This document shows positions 42,667-50,609 of a stretch of 64,000 bases of DNA, in pieces; the first letter of the stretch is position 1; each line of letters starts with the position of its first letter. The translations under genes were made by a program, and so were the position numbers. The stretch is from Cyanobacteria bacterium REEB67 (GTDB lineage: Bacteria > Cyanobacteriota > Vampirovibrionia > Obscuribacterales > Obscuribacteraceae): NCBI GenBank assembly GCA_018971775.1, contig JAGXAB010000018.1, forward strand, positions 22,012 to 86,011, read 5' to 3'. The notes below the pieces were generated by a model. It was not told the origin of the DNA, made no database searches, and saw nothing but the letters and a program-made list of their open reading frames with translations.

Positions 42667-44439
42667 TTGAGCTGGCGGCTGACGCTGCCGGTCTATAGGC
42701 TCAGCTGGTCCGGCAAAACTGTGCTCGCGGCAACCGCCGCATTGTTCTTGAGCTCTTTCTCGACCATTTCCAATGACCAAACAACTGTCGCCCTGGCTCA
42801 ATCGAAAGATCAAGCCGCTCCAGAAGCCGACGAAAAGACCAGTCAGAAATTGCCGGCGCCGCCATTAGATGGTGGCGTCGGCTTTTTGGATACGTACAAC
42901 CCTCGCGGTTGCGATCAGCCTTTCGCCCTGAAAGACTTGAAGGGACGCTTTGTCCTTCTCGATTTCTGGACATTTTGTTGCATCAATTGTATGCACATCC
43001 TGCCTTCCCTCGACGAGCTCGAGCATAAATACGCCGATCAATTGACAGTGATAGGCATTCACTCGGCAAAATTCGAAAACGAAAAAGACGACAGCGCCAT
43101 CCGCAAGGCGATCGTCCGCTATGACATCAAACACGCGGTGATCAACGACGCCGATTTCAAAATCTGGGACGCCTACAATGTCAAAGCCTGGCCTACCCTT
43201 GTTTTAATTGATCCGCATGGTGACATTGTCGGCAGATATTCCGGAGAAGGACATGCGGCTGAGATTGCCGCCTTGATCGACAAACTTACTCCCGCCTATC
43301 TGACGGACGGCACCTTGAAGAAGGGCGCCAATCCTCTCACAGCCACACGCCTGGCGCAAAAAGACCAACTCTTCAAGTTCCCGGGCAAAGTTGCTTTGAG
43401 TAAGGATCAAAGAAAATTGGTTGTCTCCGACACTGGTCAAAATCGTGTTGTTGTTTTGACTTTGACCGATGACGGCAAGGGATTTCAAGCCGAAAAAGTA
43501 ATTGGCTCCGGTCAGGCCGGCTTCAAGAACGGCTCCAGCAAAGAGGCCTGCTTCAATCACCCGCAGGGCGTTTGCTTTGCCGACAACATAGATGATCAAG
43601 AGACCCTCTATGTTGCCGACACTCTTAATCACGCCGTGCGCAAAATAGATCTAAAAAATGGCAACGTTACGACCGTCTGCGGCAACGGCCGGCAAGCGCC
43701 TTCGGGAAATATCGGCGGTGATTTCAAAAACATTCAGTTGAATTCGCCCTGGGATCTGGTATTCGAGAAAGGAAAACTCTGGGTAGCGATGGCCGGCAGC
43801 CATCAAATCTGGTGCCTTGATTTAGCCCTGCAGAAAGCAGCAGTGTTTGCCGGAAGCGGTCGCGAAACTATCGTCGACTCGAACGATTTAAAAAAAGCGG
43901 CTCTGTCCCAGCCGAGTGGTCTTACCTTTGGTGGCCCGCCCGACCAGGCCGGTCAGTTTATTTACATTGCCGACGCTGAAGATAGCGGTATCAGGGCAAT
44001 CGATATGCAAAACCAGACATTGCAGACTTTGATCGGCAAAGGTCTCTTCGTCTTTGGCGACAGCGACGGACCGATTCAGTCAGCGAAGCTGCAACATCCC
44101 CTCGGCGTCTCGTTTTCAGACGGCACAGTTTTTATTGCCGATAGTTATAATCACAAAATAAAAGCTCTCGATCTAAAAAACTCGACGGTAAAAACGTTAG
44201 CTGGCACTGGAAAGGTCGGCCTTAAAAATGGCTCAAACGGCCTGAATTGCCAGTTTTCAGAGCCCGGTGGATTAGTTGCCGGCAAAAAAATGATCTATGT
44301 GGCCGATACCAACAATAACGTCGTTCGCTATATCGACCTGAATTCGAAGACTCAGTCAACAGGTACGCTCACCAAAGCCACTCCGCAAAAAAATAATGCT
44401 GTCAAGGCGATTCCGGCCACAGGATATGATGCGCGCTAA
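42667..44439 (+). CDS. Thioredoxin-like plus NHL-repeat protein (NHLRC2 type)
   Basis: 590 residues from a TTG, with GAAGG upstream. An N-terminal signal or anchor (SGKTVLAATAALFLSSFST) is followed by a TlpA-like thioredoxin domain with the redox site FWTFCCINCMHIL (a CINC-type CxxC). About six NHL beta-propeller blades then repeat the motif VADTxNHAVRKIDL or similar (YVADTLNHAVRKID, FIADSYNHKIKALD, YVADTNNNVVRYID). The pattern matches NHLRC2-type proteins. Likely periplasmic or outer-facing. Coupled to aconitase by a one-base gap; the biological link is not evident. Confidence 0.88.
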   Translation: MSWRLTLPVYRLSWSGKTVLAATAALFLSSFSTISNDQTTVALAQSKDQAAPEADEKTSQKLPAPPLDGGVGFLDTYNPRGCDQPFALKDLKGRFVLLDFWTFCCINCMHILPSLDELEHKYADQLTVIGIHSAKFENEKDDSAIRKAIVRYDIKHAVINDADFKIWDAYNVKAWPTLVLIDPHGDIVGRYSGEGHAAEIAALIDKLTPAYLTDGTLKKGANPLTATRLAQKDQLFKFPGKVALSKDQRKLVVSDTGQNRVVVLTLTDDGKGFQAEKVIGSGQAGFKNGSSKEACFNHPQGVCFADNIDDQETLYVADTLNHAVRKIDLKNGNVTTVCGNGRQAPSGNIGGDFKNIQLNSPWDLVFEKGKLWVAMAGSHQIWCLDLALQKAAVFAGSGRETIVDSNDLKKAALSQPSGLTFGGPPDQAGQFIYIADAEDSGIRAIDMQNQTLQTLIGKGLFVFGDSDGPIQSAKLQHPLGVSFSDGTVFIADSYNHKIKALDLKNSTVKTLAGTGKVGLKNGSNGLNCQFSEPGGLVAGKKMIYVADTNNNVVRYIDLNSKTQSTGTLTKATPQKNNAVKAIPATGYDAR

Positions 44440-44580
44440 GCTGGCGGCAATCGACCCGAAACTGCTTGGCCGGATTTCGCAAGCGAATATCTGGCTTTTC
44501 AAGCCTGGACCGCGAAATAAGCAAAGGCCGTATCGAATCCACCGCCGGATGCCATACCGCTCAGATTATTCTCTGATTGA

Positions 44581-45147
44581 TCAACTCGCCAGCGGCAGAT
44601 GATGAACATCTTCATCGATATCGTAATTTGAATCGTAAACCAGGGCCGATTCAAATTGCGGTTCGATGGCAAAATCTTCTGAGGTCAGGTGATCGAGGTC
44701 AGGTGCTTCCGTTATCGCCACACGTCTTTCGACTGCGAGTGCTTCTACACCAAGATTCATAGCACGCAACAGCGAGCCGTATTGCTGGAAGGTCGCTACC
44801 GTCACCGGATGACCGTCACCAAGATGATCGACGCAGGCGGCCAGAGCTTTGATCAAGTATTGTTCCGCTTCGAGGAAATAGGACTGGTCCGCAGCCAACC
44901 TGGCTAGGGAGGCAAAACTCAAAGCGACCTCGCAACTCCTGATCTGCGGGGATAGGTGGTAGCAATCGGCCAGAAACATGTAGATGCGCTTGGCGGAGCC
45001 GAGCTCTCCGCGCTGCTCTTTCTCCAGAGCAATCTTATACATGCCGCGCACCAGGTAAGGAGTGATGACGCGGTCGTCGTCCATATCCAGAGTTGTTTGC
45101 GTCTCTAACAGCTCACACGCCGCATTAGCTTCGCCGATCACTTTCAT
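44581..45147 (-). CDS. TPR-like helical protein
   Basis: 188 residues from the ATG at 45147, with GAGGGG ten bases upstream; a TTG nine codons earlier is possible. Helix pairs show TPR character: RGMYKIALEKEQRGELGSAKRIYMFLAD, VALSFASLARLAADQSYFLEAEQYLIKAL, and GSLLRAMNLGVEALAVERRV. The tail is acidic with no enzyme motif. Its leader carries the hairpin at 45174-45193. Convergent with the thioredoxin-NHL gene. Function unknown, probably a protein-binding adaptor. Confidence 0.75.
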   Translation of the reverse strand: MKVIGEANAACELLETQTTLDMDDDRVITPYLVRGMYKIALEKEQRGELGSAKRIYMFLADCYHLSPQIRSCEVALSFASLARLAADQSYFLEAEQYLIKALAACVDHLGDGHPVTVATFQQYGSLLRAMNLGVEALAVERRVAITEAPDLDHLTSEDFAIEPQFESALVYDSNYDIDEDVHHLPLAS

Positions 45148-45173
45148 ATCTCTTTCCCCTCGACTCTCGAGCA

Positions 45174-45193
45174 ACCCTCAAGGTGGTGAGGGT
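45174..45193 (-). promoter_or_regulatory. Leader hairpin of the TPR gene
   Basis: 7-base stem ACCCTCA/TGAGGGT, loop 6, 27 bases before the start. On minus it follows GCAAGACCC; the same 9-mer and a comparable stem occur before the gene at 61554-61811. Confidence 0.4.
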
Positions 45194-45347
45194 CTTGCTG
45201 TATACCCTCTGAAACTATTGTGCGGCCTTGTCTTGACAATAGCTACTGGGATTACCAATATAAATGTTGGGGTTCGCGCCGGGAACTTCCAGACGAAAAA
45301 CACCTCACGCTTAGATCAAGTCAAGGGCAGATATCGAGCTAGTCAAG

Positions 45348-46298
45348 CTAGTTAAACACCGACTTCGGATCGGTGAGAAGCTCGGAATCGGCAGGTGTTG
45401 TCGCAGCTGTCGCTGGCAGTGACTGCAAAAAAACAATTATGCCTTCCTTCATTTTTTGCGGCGCCAGAGCAACGAGATCGCCGTGGGCAGCGTGCCCGAT
45501 CGTCAACATCGATTTTGTGCGAGTTGCTGCACCGTAGACCAGCTCTCCATGGCTGTAAGGCACGACTTGATCGAGCTTGCCGTGGATGACCAGGAGAGGC
45601 GGATGGTCGCCCTTTACCACCCGGATGCTGTCCAGGTGTTCGGCACCGAAGAGCCAGTCAGGATAGATACCGAGGAACGGCACATGCCTGGCGGCGATAT
45701 CTTTGAGCGAGCTGAAGCCAGATTGCAAGATCAACCCTTCGACCGCTCTGCGGCCGCTCAACCAGGAGGACAGCGCGCCGCCCAGGGATTCTCCATAAAG
45801 GACCACTTCAGTCGCCGATACCCCGAGCGTTTCATTACCGGTCAAAAAATCATAGGCGGAGACTGCATCCTGACAGATGCCTTCCACTGAAGGCTTGCCG
45901 CTGCTCTTGCCGAAGCCCCGGTAATCGTAGACAAAGACCGAAACGCCGCAGGAGAGAAGCAGCTGGATCAAGGAGAGACGTATGACCAGATTGCCCGAAT
46001 TGCCGTGGCTGAGCAGAATCGTTTTAGGCCGTGGAGCATTTTCACCCTTTATTGATGCAGAGTTTTTAAAATACCAGGCATGCAGTTTTTCAGCCGGGGC
46101 ATATTCAGAGCCGGTCGTAAAAAAAAATTCCTCAGCTTTGATGCCGCTTACAACCGGAGGGTCTTCTTCCAGATCTTCGTCGTAAGGCGATGGATGAAAC
46201 AAAAGCGAGCGGTAGAGTCTACGACCCAGGCGCGGTGAAAGAGCGATATAGGCCAGGGGCAGGGAAAAGAAGGCCAGACTGAGAAATTTCAAGCGCAT
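45348..46298 (-). CDS. Alpha/beta hydrolase, membrane-anchored
   Basis: 316 residues. The N-terminal hydrophobic anchor (LAFFSLPLAYIALS) is followed by a hydrolase fold with an oxyanion-side loop LLSHGNSGN and the nucleophile elbow GESLGG. The acid is Asp in HGKLDQVVPYSHG and the catalytic His is in IGHAAHGDL. The general type is a serine esterase/peptidase related to the BEM46/ABHD13 group. Substrate unknown. A stand-alone gene, 34 bases downstream of the small EEW-type gene's stop on the same strand. Confidence 0.85.
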   Translation of the reverse strand: MRLKFLSLAFFSLPLAYIALSPRLGRRLYRSLLFHPSPYDEDLEEDPPVVSGIKAEEFFFTTGSEYAPAEKLHAWYFKNSASIKGENAPRPKTILLSHGNSGNLVIRLSLIQLLLSCGVSVFVYDYRGFGKSSGKPSVEGICQDAVSAYDFLTGNETLGVSATEVVLYGESLGGALSSWLSGRRAVEGLILQSGFSSLKDIAARHVPFLGIYPDWLFGAEHLDSIRVVKGDHPPLLVIHGKLDQVVPYSHGELVYGAATRTKSMLTIGHAAHGDLVALAPQKMKEGIIVFLQSLPATAATTPADSELLTDPKSVFN

Positions 46299-46332
46299 AT
46301 GAAAATACTACAGTAATGGCCCGCGAGCTGTC

Positions 46333-46701
46333 TCAGGCAATGTGCGAAACAGTGGTTTTGCTTCTGTCGTTTTTGCGTTGCTGTTTAGCTCGCTGTTTAT
46401 TCATTTCATCGACAGCACCGAGCAGGTAAGCGCGGTGTGCTTGATTATCGGCATAAACGGCAGCGGCCATGCCGACTTCGTAAACGAGCGATGTCGGGGC
46501 AAACTCGCTCATTTGCATAAGCAATTGCTCGAGTCTCTGCCATTCATCAGTTTCCATCGGCAGGTTCTCATCAAGACGGCGATTGATAGCGGCCATCTGA
46601 CGAGCGGTAATCGGCTGGACCGGTTCGGATTTCAGAAGGTTTTCCCCTGGGGATTTAGCGGAATTTTTTGCGGCGGCCAATTTGTTATTTACGCCTTTCA
46701 T
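46333..46701 (-). CDS. Small EEW-type protein, paralogue of 61554-61811
   Basis: 122 residues. After a Lys/Pro-rich start comes a core INRRLDENLPMETDEWQRLE then LLMQMSEFAPTSLVYEVG and VYADNQAHRAYLLGAVDEM. It aligns through about 65 residues with the protein at 61554-61811 (ARLDDAIPLNTEEWVSVERL, NQVSEFVPMSMLNNL, YADDQARRGYILGQEDL). No domain is recognised. It is helical, with no signal. It has an extra basic C-terminal tail (KQRAKQQRKNDRS) that the other lacks. Function unknown. Confidence 0.75.
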   Translation of the reverse strand: MKGVNNKLAAAKNSAKSPGENLLKSEPVQPITARQMAAINRRLDENLPMETDEWQRLEQLLMQMSEFAPTSLVYEVGMAAAVYADNQAHRAYLLGAVDEMNKQRAKQQRKNDRSKTTVSHIA

Positions 46702-47177
46702 AGCGGCGCTCCTTTATTGAAGCCAGAAAACACGCGGCGGAAGCCAGCGGGTGGGCCAAGAAGCGACACTTCCTGGCTTACCCTTTTGTCTTGCTAAAAA
46801 TGACGACCTGCTTCCGATTCTTGTTCCGCTCGAAAAGCCAGCCAAGCTAAGCTTCCACTAAGCAAAAGTATATACATCAGCTAGACCAGCTATTGTCATG
46901 TAGCGACCAATGCCCACGGGCTCAAGGGCAAAAGAAGACGGCCCGGGCGGAGCGAACGCCGCCAACGTTTAGATAAACTGATATTTATCAAACTGCATAC
47001 CTTATCTATATCGAGAGATTAGTGATGATCAAGGCCAATTGGCGATTTGCAAGGCTATAATTCATTCTGTCAGATTGTCTCGTCGACTAAAGAGCACAAG
47101 GATCGTGCTCGCCTGAGCCTTCCAGCTCTCCCGGTAATCAGCGGACTTTCTAACTATGATGTTGAAGGATTCCAACA
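46702..47177. other. Intergenic region upstream of sdhCAB
   Basis: 476 bases without a convincing gene. It holds the leader of the small protein (imperfect nine-pair hairpin, GCCAGGAAG with CTTCTTGGC, about 46758-46782) and the presumed sdh promoter with a perfect -10 at 47056. Confidence 0.55.
47056..47061 (+). promoter_or_regulatory. Candidate -10 hexamer of the sdhCAB promoter
   Basis: Perfect TATAAT 117 bases before sdhC. No good -35 lies at the usual spacing, so activation by a regulator or chance is possible. Confidence 0.35.
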
Positions 47178-47960
47178 ATGACCCAAACTCAACTCTCCCA
47201 GAGTGTGCCCAGCAGCAATGCCGCTCCTGCCTACTCCGGGACGACCGAACGCAAAGATAATTGGTGGGCGGAACCGGCTCTAGTCGCCGTCGTCTTCACC
47301 CTGTTCGGGCTTTACGCCACCGGCCGCGCCTTCGAAAACAACTATTTCGAAATCGGTCCTTATCTTTCGCCTTTCTATTCGCCGCAGATAAATGTTCCGG
47401 GCATGCCGACATGGTTCTCGCCCGCCCTGTGGATCTTGCCTTTCCCCCTGGCCTTCCGCGCTACTTGCTATTACTACCGCAAGGCCTACTACCGCGCTTA
47501 CTTCGCCAGCCCGCCCGCTTGCACAGTCGGTGTCTTCAAAGGCAAGGGTTATACCGGCGAATACAAGTTTCCTTTTGTATTGCAAAACCTTCACCGTTAC
47601 GCCTTTTATTTTGCTGTTCCGATCATCGGCATTCTCTGGTACGACGCCATCAAAACCCTCTATTACGACGGCGGCTTCCACATGAGTGTCCTCACTCTCG
47701 TTATGTTCGCCAATGTCGTTTTGCTCTCCGGCTACACCTTCGGCTGTCACGCCTGGCGTCACCTCGTCGGTGGTGGCATGGATTGCTTCACCTGCAAAGA
47801 CGGTACGCCCAAACCGGGCCTGAAGGCCTGGCAAAATGTCACCAAGTTGAACGAGCGCCACATGCAATGGGCCTGGTGCTCTTTGCTATCCGTAGCGGCA
47901 ACGGACGCGTACATTCGCTTCACCTGCATTAACCCTTCTCTGGATTTCCGGATTTTTTAA
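47178..47960 (+). CDS. sdhC: Succinate dehydrogenase membrane anchor subunit (cytochrome b type)
   Basis: 260 residues, five membrane helices (around 30-50, 75-95, 135-155, 170-190 and 232-250), the topology of the Mycobacterium Sdh1 type. His residues likely to bind haem and quinone occur in NLHRYAFY, CHAWRHLVGG and NERHMQW. No N-terminal signal. It anchors the SdhA/SdhB catalytic dimer and passes electrons to quinone. One base before sdhA, in the operon sdhCAB. Confidence 0.88.
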   Translation: MTQTQLSQSVPSSNAAPAYSGTTERKDNWWAEPALVAVVFTLFGLYATGRAFENNYFEIGPYLSPFYSPQINVPGMPTWFSPALWILPFPLAFRATCYYYRKAYYRAYFASPPACTVGVFKGKGYTGEYKFPFVLQNLHRYAFYFAVPIIGILWYDAIKTLYYDGGFHMSVLTLVMFANVVLLSGYTFGCHAWRHLVGGGMDCFTCKDGTPKPGLKAWQNVTKLNERHMQWAWCSLLSVAATDAYIRFTCINPSLDFRIF

Positions 47961-47961
47961 T

Positions 47962-49788
47962 ATGACTGAATACGAAACAAAAGAATATGACGTCCTGGTA
48001 ATTGGCGCTGGCGGAGCCGGTTTGAGAGCAGCTATCGAAGCATCTTCGATGGGTGCCCGCGTCGGCCTCGTTTGCAAATCCCTGCTCGGTAAGGCGCACA
48101 CGGTTATGGCCGAAGGCGGCGTCGCCGCTGCCCTGGCTAACGTCGACGCTCAAGACGGCTGGGAAACTCACTTCAAAGACACCATGAATGGTGGCAAACT
48201 TTTGAACAACTGGCGCATGGCTCAATTACATGCCCAGGAAGCTCCCGAGCGCGTCAAAGAGCTCGAGCGCTGGGGCGCGGTCTTCGACCGTACGAAAGAC
48301 GGCAAAATCCTCCAGCGCGCCTTCGGTGGCCACACCTGGAAGCGCCTCTGTCACGTCGGCGACAGAACCGGCCTGGAGATGATTCGTACGCTGCAAGATC
48401 GCGGCGTGCACCAGGGCTTCGATGTGCACATGGAATTCACCGTCAGCCGCCTCTTCAAAGACGGCGACAAAATCTCCGGTGCCTTCGGCTATTTCCGCGA
48501 AGACGGCCGCTACATGCTCTTCAAGGCGAAGGCAATCGTGCTCGCCACCGGTGGTGTAGGCAAATCGTTTACCGTCACTTCCAACTCCTGGGAATACAGC
48601 GGCGACGGTCACGCCCTCGCTTATGAAGCCGGTGCCGATCTGATCGACATGGAATTTGTCCAGTTTCACCCGACCGGCATGGTCTGGCCCCCGGGTGTGC
48701 GCGGTATTCTCGTCACCGAGGGTGTGCGCGGTGAGGGCGGCATCCTGCGCAACAGTCTGGGCGAGAGATTTATGTATAAATATCTCCCCGATTCCACCAA
48801 AGACGGTTATGCGGCCAACGATGAAGAGGCTGTGACCTGGGTCAACGCCGCCATCGCCGGTACCAAAACCGAAGCGCGTCGCCCACCAGAACTCTCCACC
48901 CGCGACAACGTCGCCCGCGCCATCTACACCGAAGTCAAGGAAGGAAGAGGCTCCCCGCACGGCGGCGTCTTCCTCGACATCAGCTATCAAGATGCCGAAC
49001 GTGTCAAGAAAAAGCTACCTTCGATGTATCACCAGTTCAAAGATCTGGCTGACGTCGACATTACCGCCGGACCGATGGAAGTCGGCCCGACCATGCACTA
49101 CATCATGGGTGGTGTCCGAGTCGAAGCCGATACGGCCATGACTCGCGTCCCCGGTCTCTTCGCCGCCGGCGAATGCAGCGGAGGCATGCACGGTGCCAAC
49201 CGCCTCGGCGGCAACTCACTCTCCGACCTTGTCGTCTTCGGGCGCCGGGCCGGTATGGGAGCGGCCGAATATGTCAAGAATATGAGCGCCTACCCGGCCA
49301 TCAATCCTGACGACATCAAAGCGGCCATTCGCGAAATGGAAGAGCCTTTCGAAAGAAAGGACGGCAAAAATCCCTACGACGTAATGAAAGAATTGCACAA
49401 GACGATGTCTACCTATGTAGGTATTTTCCGCGAGGAGAAGGACCTGGAAGTAGGCATAGAAAAACTGCAGGAAATCAAAAAGTCTCTCAAGGATGTCGCC
49501 GCCAAGGGCAGCAAAGCCTACAATCCGGGCTGGCATATGTGTCGCGATTTGCGCAATATGCTCATTTGCTCGGAAGCGATTGCGCGCAGCGCTCTATCGC
49601 GCAAAGAAAGTCGTGGCGCTCACAGTCGCCTCGACTACACCGAAACAGACGAGACGACATGGGGCAAGGTCAACACTGCCTGCAGTATGGACGGCGATCA
49701 GATGAAACTCGAGCACACGCCCAAGCCCGAGATGCCGGACGAACTGAAGCAATTGTTCGTGAAAAAAAAGGAGGCTGCTAATGTCTGA
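47962..49788 (+). CDS. sdhA: Succinate dehydrogenase/fumarate reductase flavoprotein
   Basis: Covalent FAD subunit that oxidises succinate to fumarate. 608 residues. The opening FAD site VLVIGAGGAGLRAAIEAS is followed by the FAD-linking His region KAHTVMAEGGVAAAL, HTWKRLCHVGDRTG, the substrate motif FHPTGMVWPPGVRG with TEGVRGEGG, and GANRLGGNSLSDLVVFGRRAG. The C-terminal domain has RKESRGAHSRLDY. Close to the Mycobacterium Sdh1 flavoprotein in layout. Overlaps sdhB by eight bases. Confidence 0.96.
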   Translation: MTEYETKEYDVLVIGAGGAGLRAAIEASSMGARVGLVCKSLLGKAHTVMAEGGVAAALANVDAQDGWETHFKDTMNGGKLLNNWRMAQLHAQEAPERVKELERWGAVFDRTKDGKILQRAFGGHTWKRLCHVGDRTGLEMIRTLQDRGVHQGFDVHMEFTVSRLFKDGDKISGAFGYFREDGRYMLFKAKAIVLATGGVGKSFTVTSNSWEYSGDGHALAYEAGADLIDMEFVQFHPTGMVWPPGVRGILVTEGVRGEGGILRNSLGERFMYKYLPDSTKDGYAANDEEAVTWVNAAIAGTKTEARRPPELSTRDNVARAIYTEVKEGRGSPHGGVFLDISYQDAERVKKKLPSMYHQFKDLADVDITAGPMEVGPTMHYIMGGVRVEADTAMTRVPGLFAAGECSGGMHGANRLGGNSLSDLVVFGRRAGMGAAEYVKNMSAYPAINPDDIKAAIREMEEPFERKDGKNPYDVMKELHKTMSTYVGIFREEKDLEVGIEKLQEIKKSLKDVAAKGSKAYNPGWHMCRDLRNMLICSEAIARSALSRKESRGAHSRLDYTETDETTWGKVNTACSMDGDQMKLEHTPKPEMPDELKQLFVKKKEAANV

Positions 49789-50542
49789 GGGTACACCAAG
49801 ACAAGCAACCCTGAAGGTTTATCGCGGTGATAAAACGAAGGGTGACTATCAGACATACAAAGTGCCGGTCGAAGCGGGCATGGTCGTTTTGGATGCCATC
49901 CATTACATCCAGCAAAATTTTGATCCCGAGCTCGCCGTCCGCTGGAACTGCAAGGCCGCAAAATGCGGATCTTGCTCGGCCGAAGTAAACGGCATGCCGT
50001 CTTTGATGTGCAAATCGCGCATGGATCAATTCCGCGATGACGAAGAGATCATGGTCCAACCAATCAAGACCTTCCCGATCATCAAGGATCTCGTCACCGA
50101 CGTCTCCTGGAATTACGAAGTCAACAAAAAGATCACACCCTTCAGCCCGGCACCCGATGCCGACTGGACGGTTTATCAAGAAGACATCGAGCGCGTCCAG
50201 GAATTTCGCAAGTGCATCGAATGCTTCCTCTGTCAGAACGTCTGCCACGTCCTGCGTGACCACGAGCGCAAGGATCAGTTTATGGGACCGCGCTTTCTGG
50301 TGCGCACAGCCGGCCTCGAGATGCATCCGCTCGATGAAGCCAATCGTCTCGCCTTCCTCAAAGACGAAGGACACATCGGTTTTTGCAATATCACCAAGTG
50401 CTGCACTGAAGTCTGCCCGGAAGACATCCACATCACCGATAACGCCATCATCCCGCTTAAAGAACGTGTCGTAGACGAGTTTTACGATCCGCTCGGCAAG
50501 TTTATCAAGGGCGTGCTCGGCGGCGGCAAGAAGAAAAAGTAA
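49781..50542 (+). CDS. sdhB: Succinate dehydrogenase iron-sulfur subunit
   Basis: 253 residues carrying electrons from FAD to quinone. The [2Fe-2S] ferredoxin domain has WNCKAAKCGSCSAE and the fourth Cys in SLMCKS. The C-terminal domain has CIECFLCQNVC for [4Fe-4S] and the later KCCTEVCPEDIHI for [3Fe-4S]. The start ATG at 49781 lies eight bases inside sdhA, with AAGGAGG upstream. The C-terminus is Lys-rich (GGGKKKK). Confidence 0.96.
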   Translation: MSEGTPRQATLKVYRGDKTKGDYQTYKVPVEAGMVVLDAIHYIQQNFDPELAVRWNCKAAKCGSCSAEVNGMPSLMCKSRMDQFRDDEEIMVQPIKTFPIIKDLVTDVSWNYEVNKKITPFSPAPDADWTVYQEDIERVQEFRKCIECFLCQNVCHVLRDHERKDQFMGPRFLVRTAGLEMHPLDEANRLAFLKDEGHIGFCNITKCCTEVCPEDIHITDNAIIPLKERVVDEFYDPLGKFIKGVLGGGKKKK

Positions 50543-50568
50543 ACCGCTTGCGTGCCAACCTCAAAACT

Positions 50569-50609
50569 GAAAAAGAAGACTGCGCCGGATCGGAGCAGTC
50601 TTCTTTTTC
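50569..50609. terminator. Strong bidirectional terminator after sdhCAB
   Basis: 15-base perfect stem (GAAAAAGAAGACTGC/GCAGTCTTCTTTTTC) with an 11-base loop; T-rich on plus and A-rich on minus flanks. Ends sdhCAB on plus and the kinase gene on minus, whose stop lies at its edge. Confidence 0.93.

Noticed and set aside
44396..44602. Short plus-strand frame at the end of the thioredoxin-NHL gene
   Set aside because: Starts inside that gene in another frame and ends at the converging TPR gene; no features of a real gene.
46980..47060. TTGGCG as a -35 element of the sdh promoter
   Set aside because: It is only 11 bases before the -10, too short for a standard promoter.
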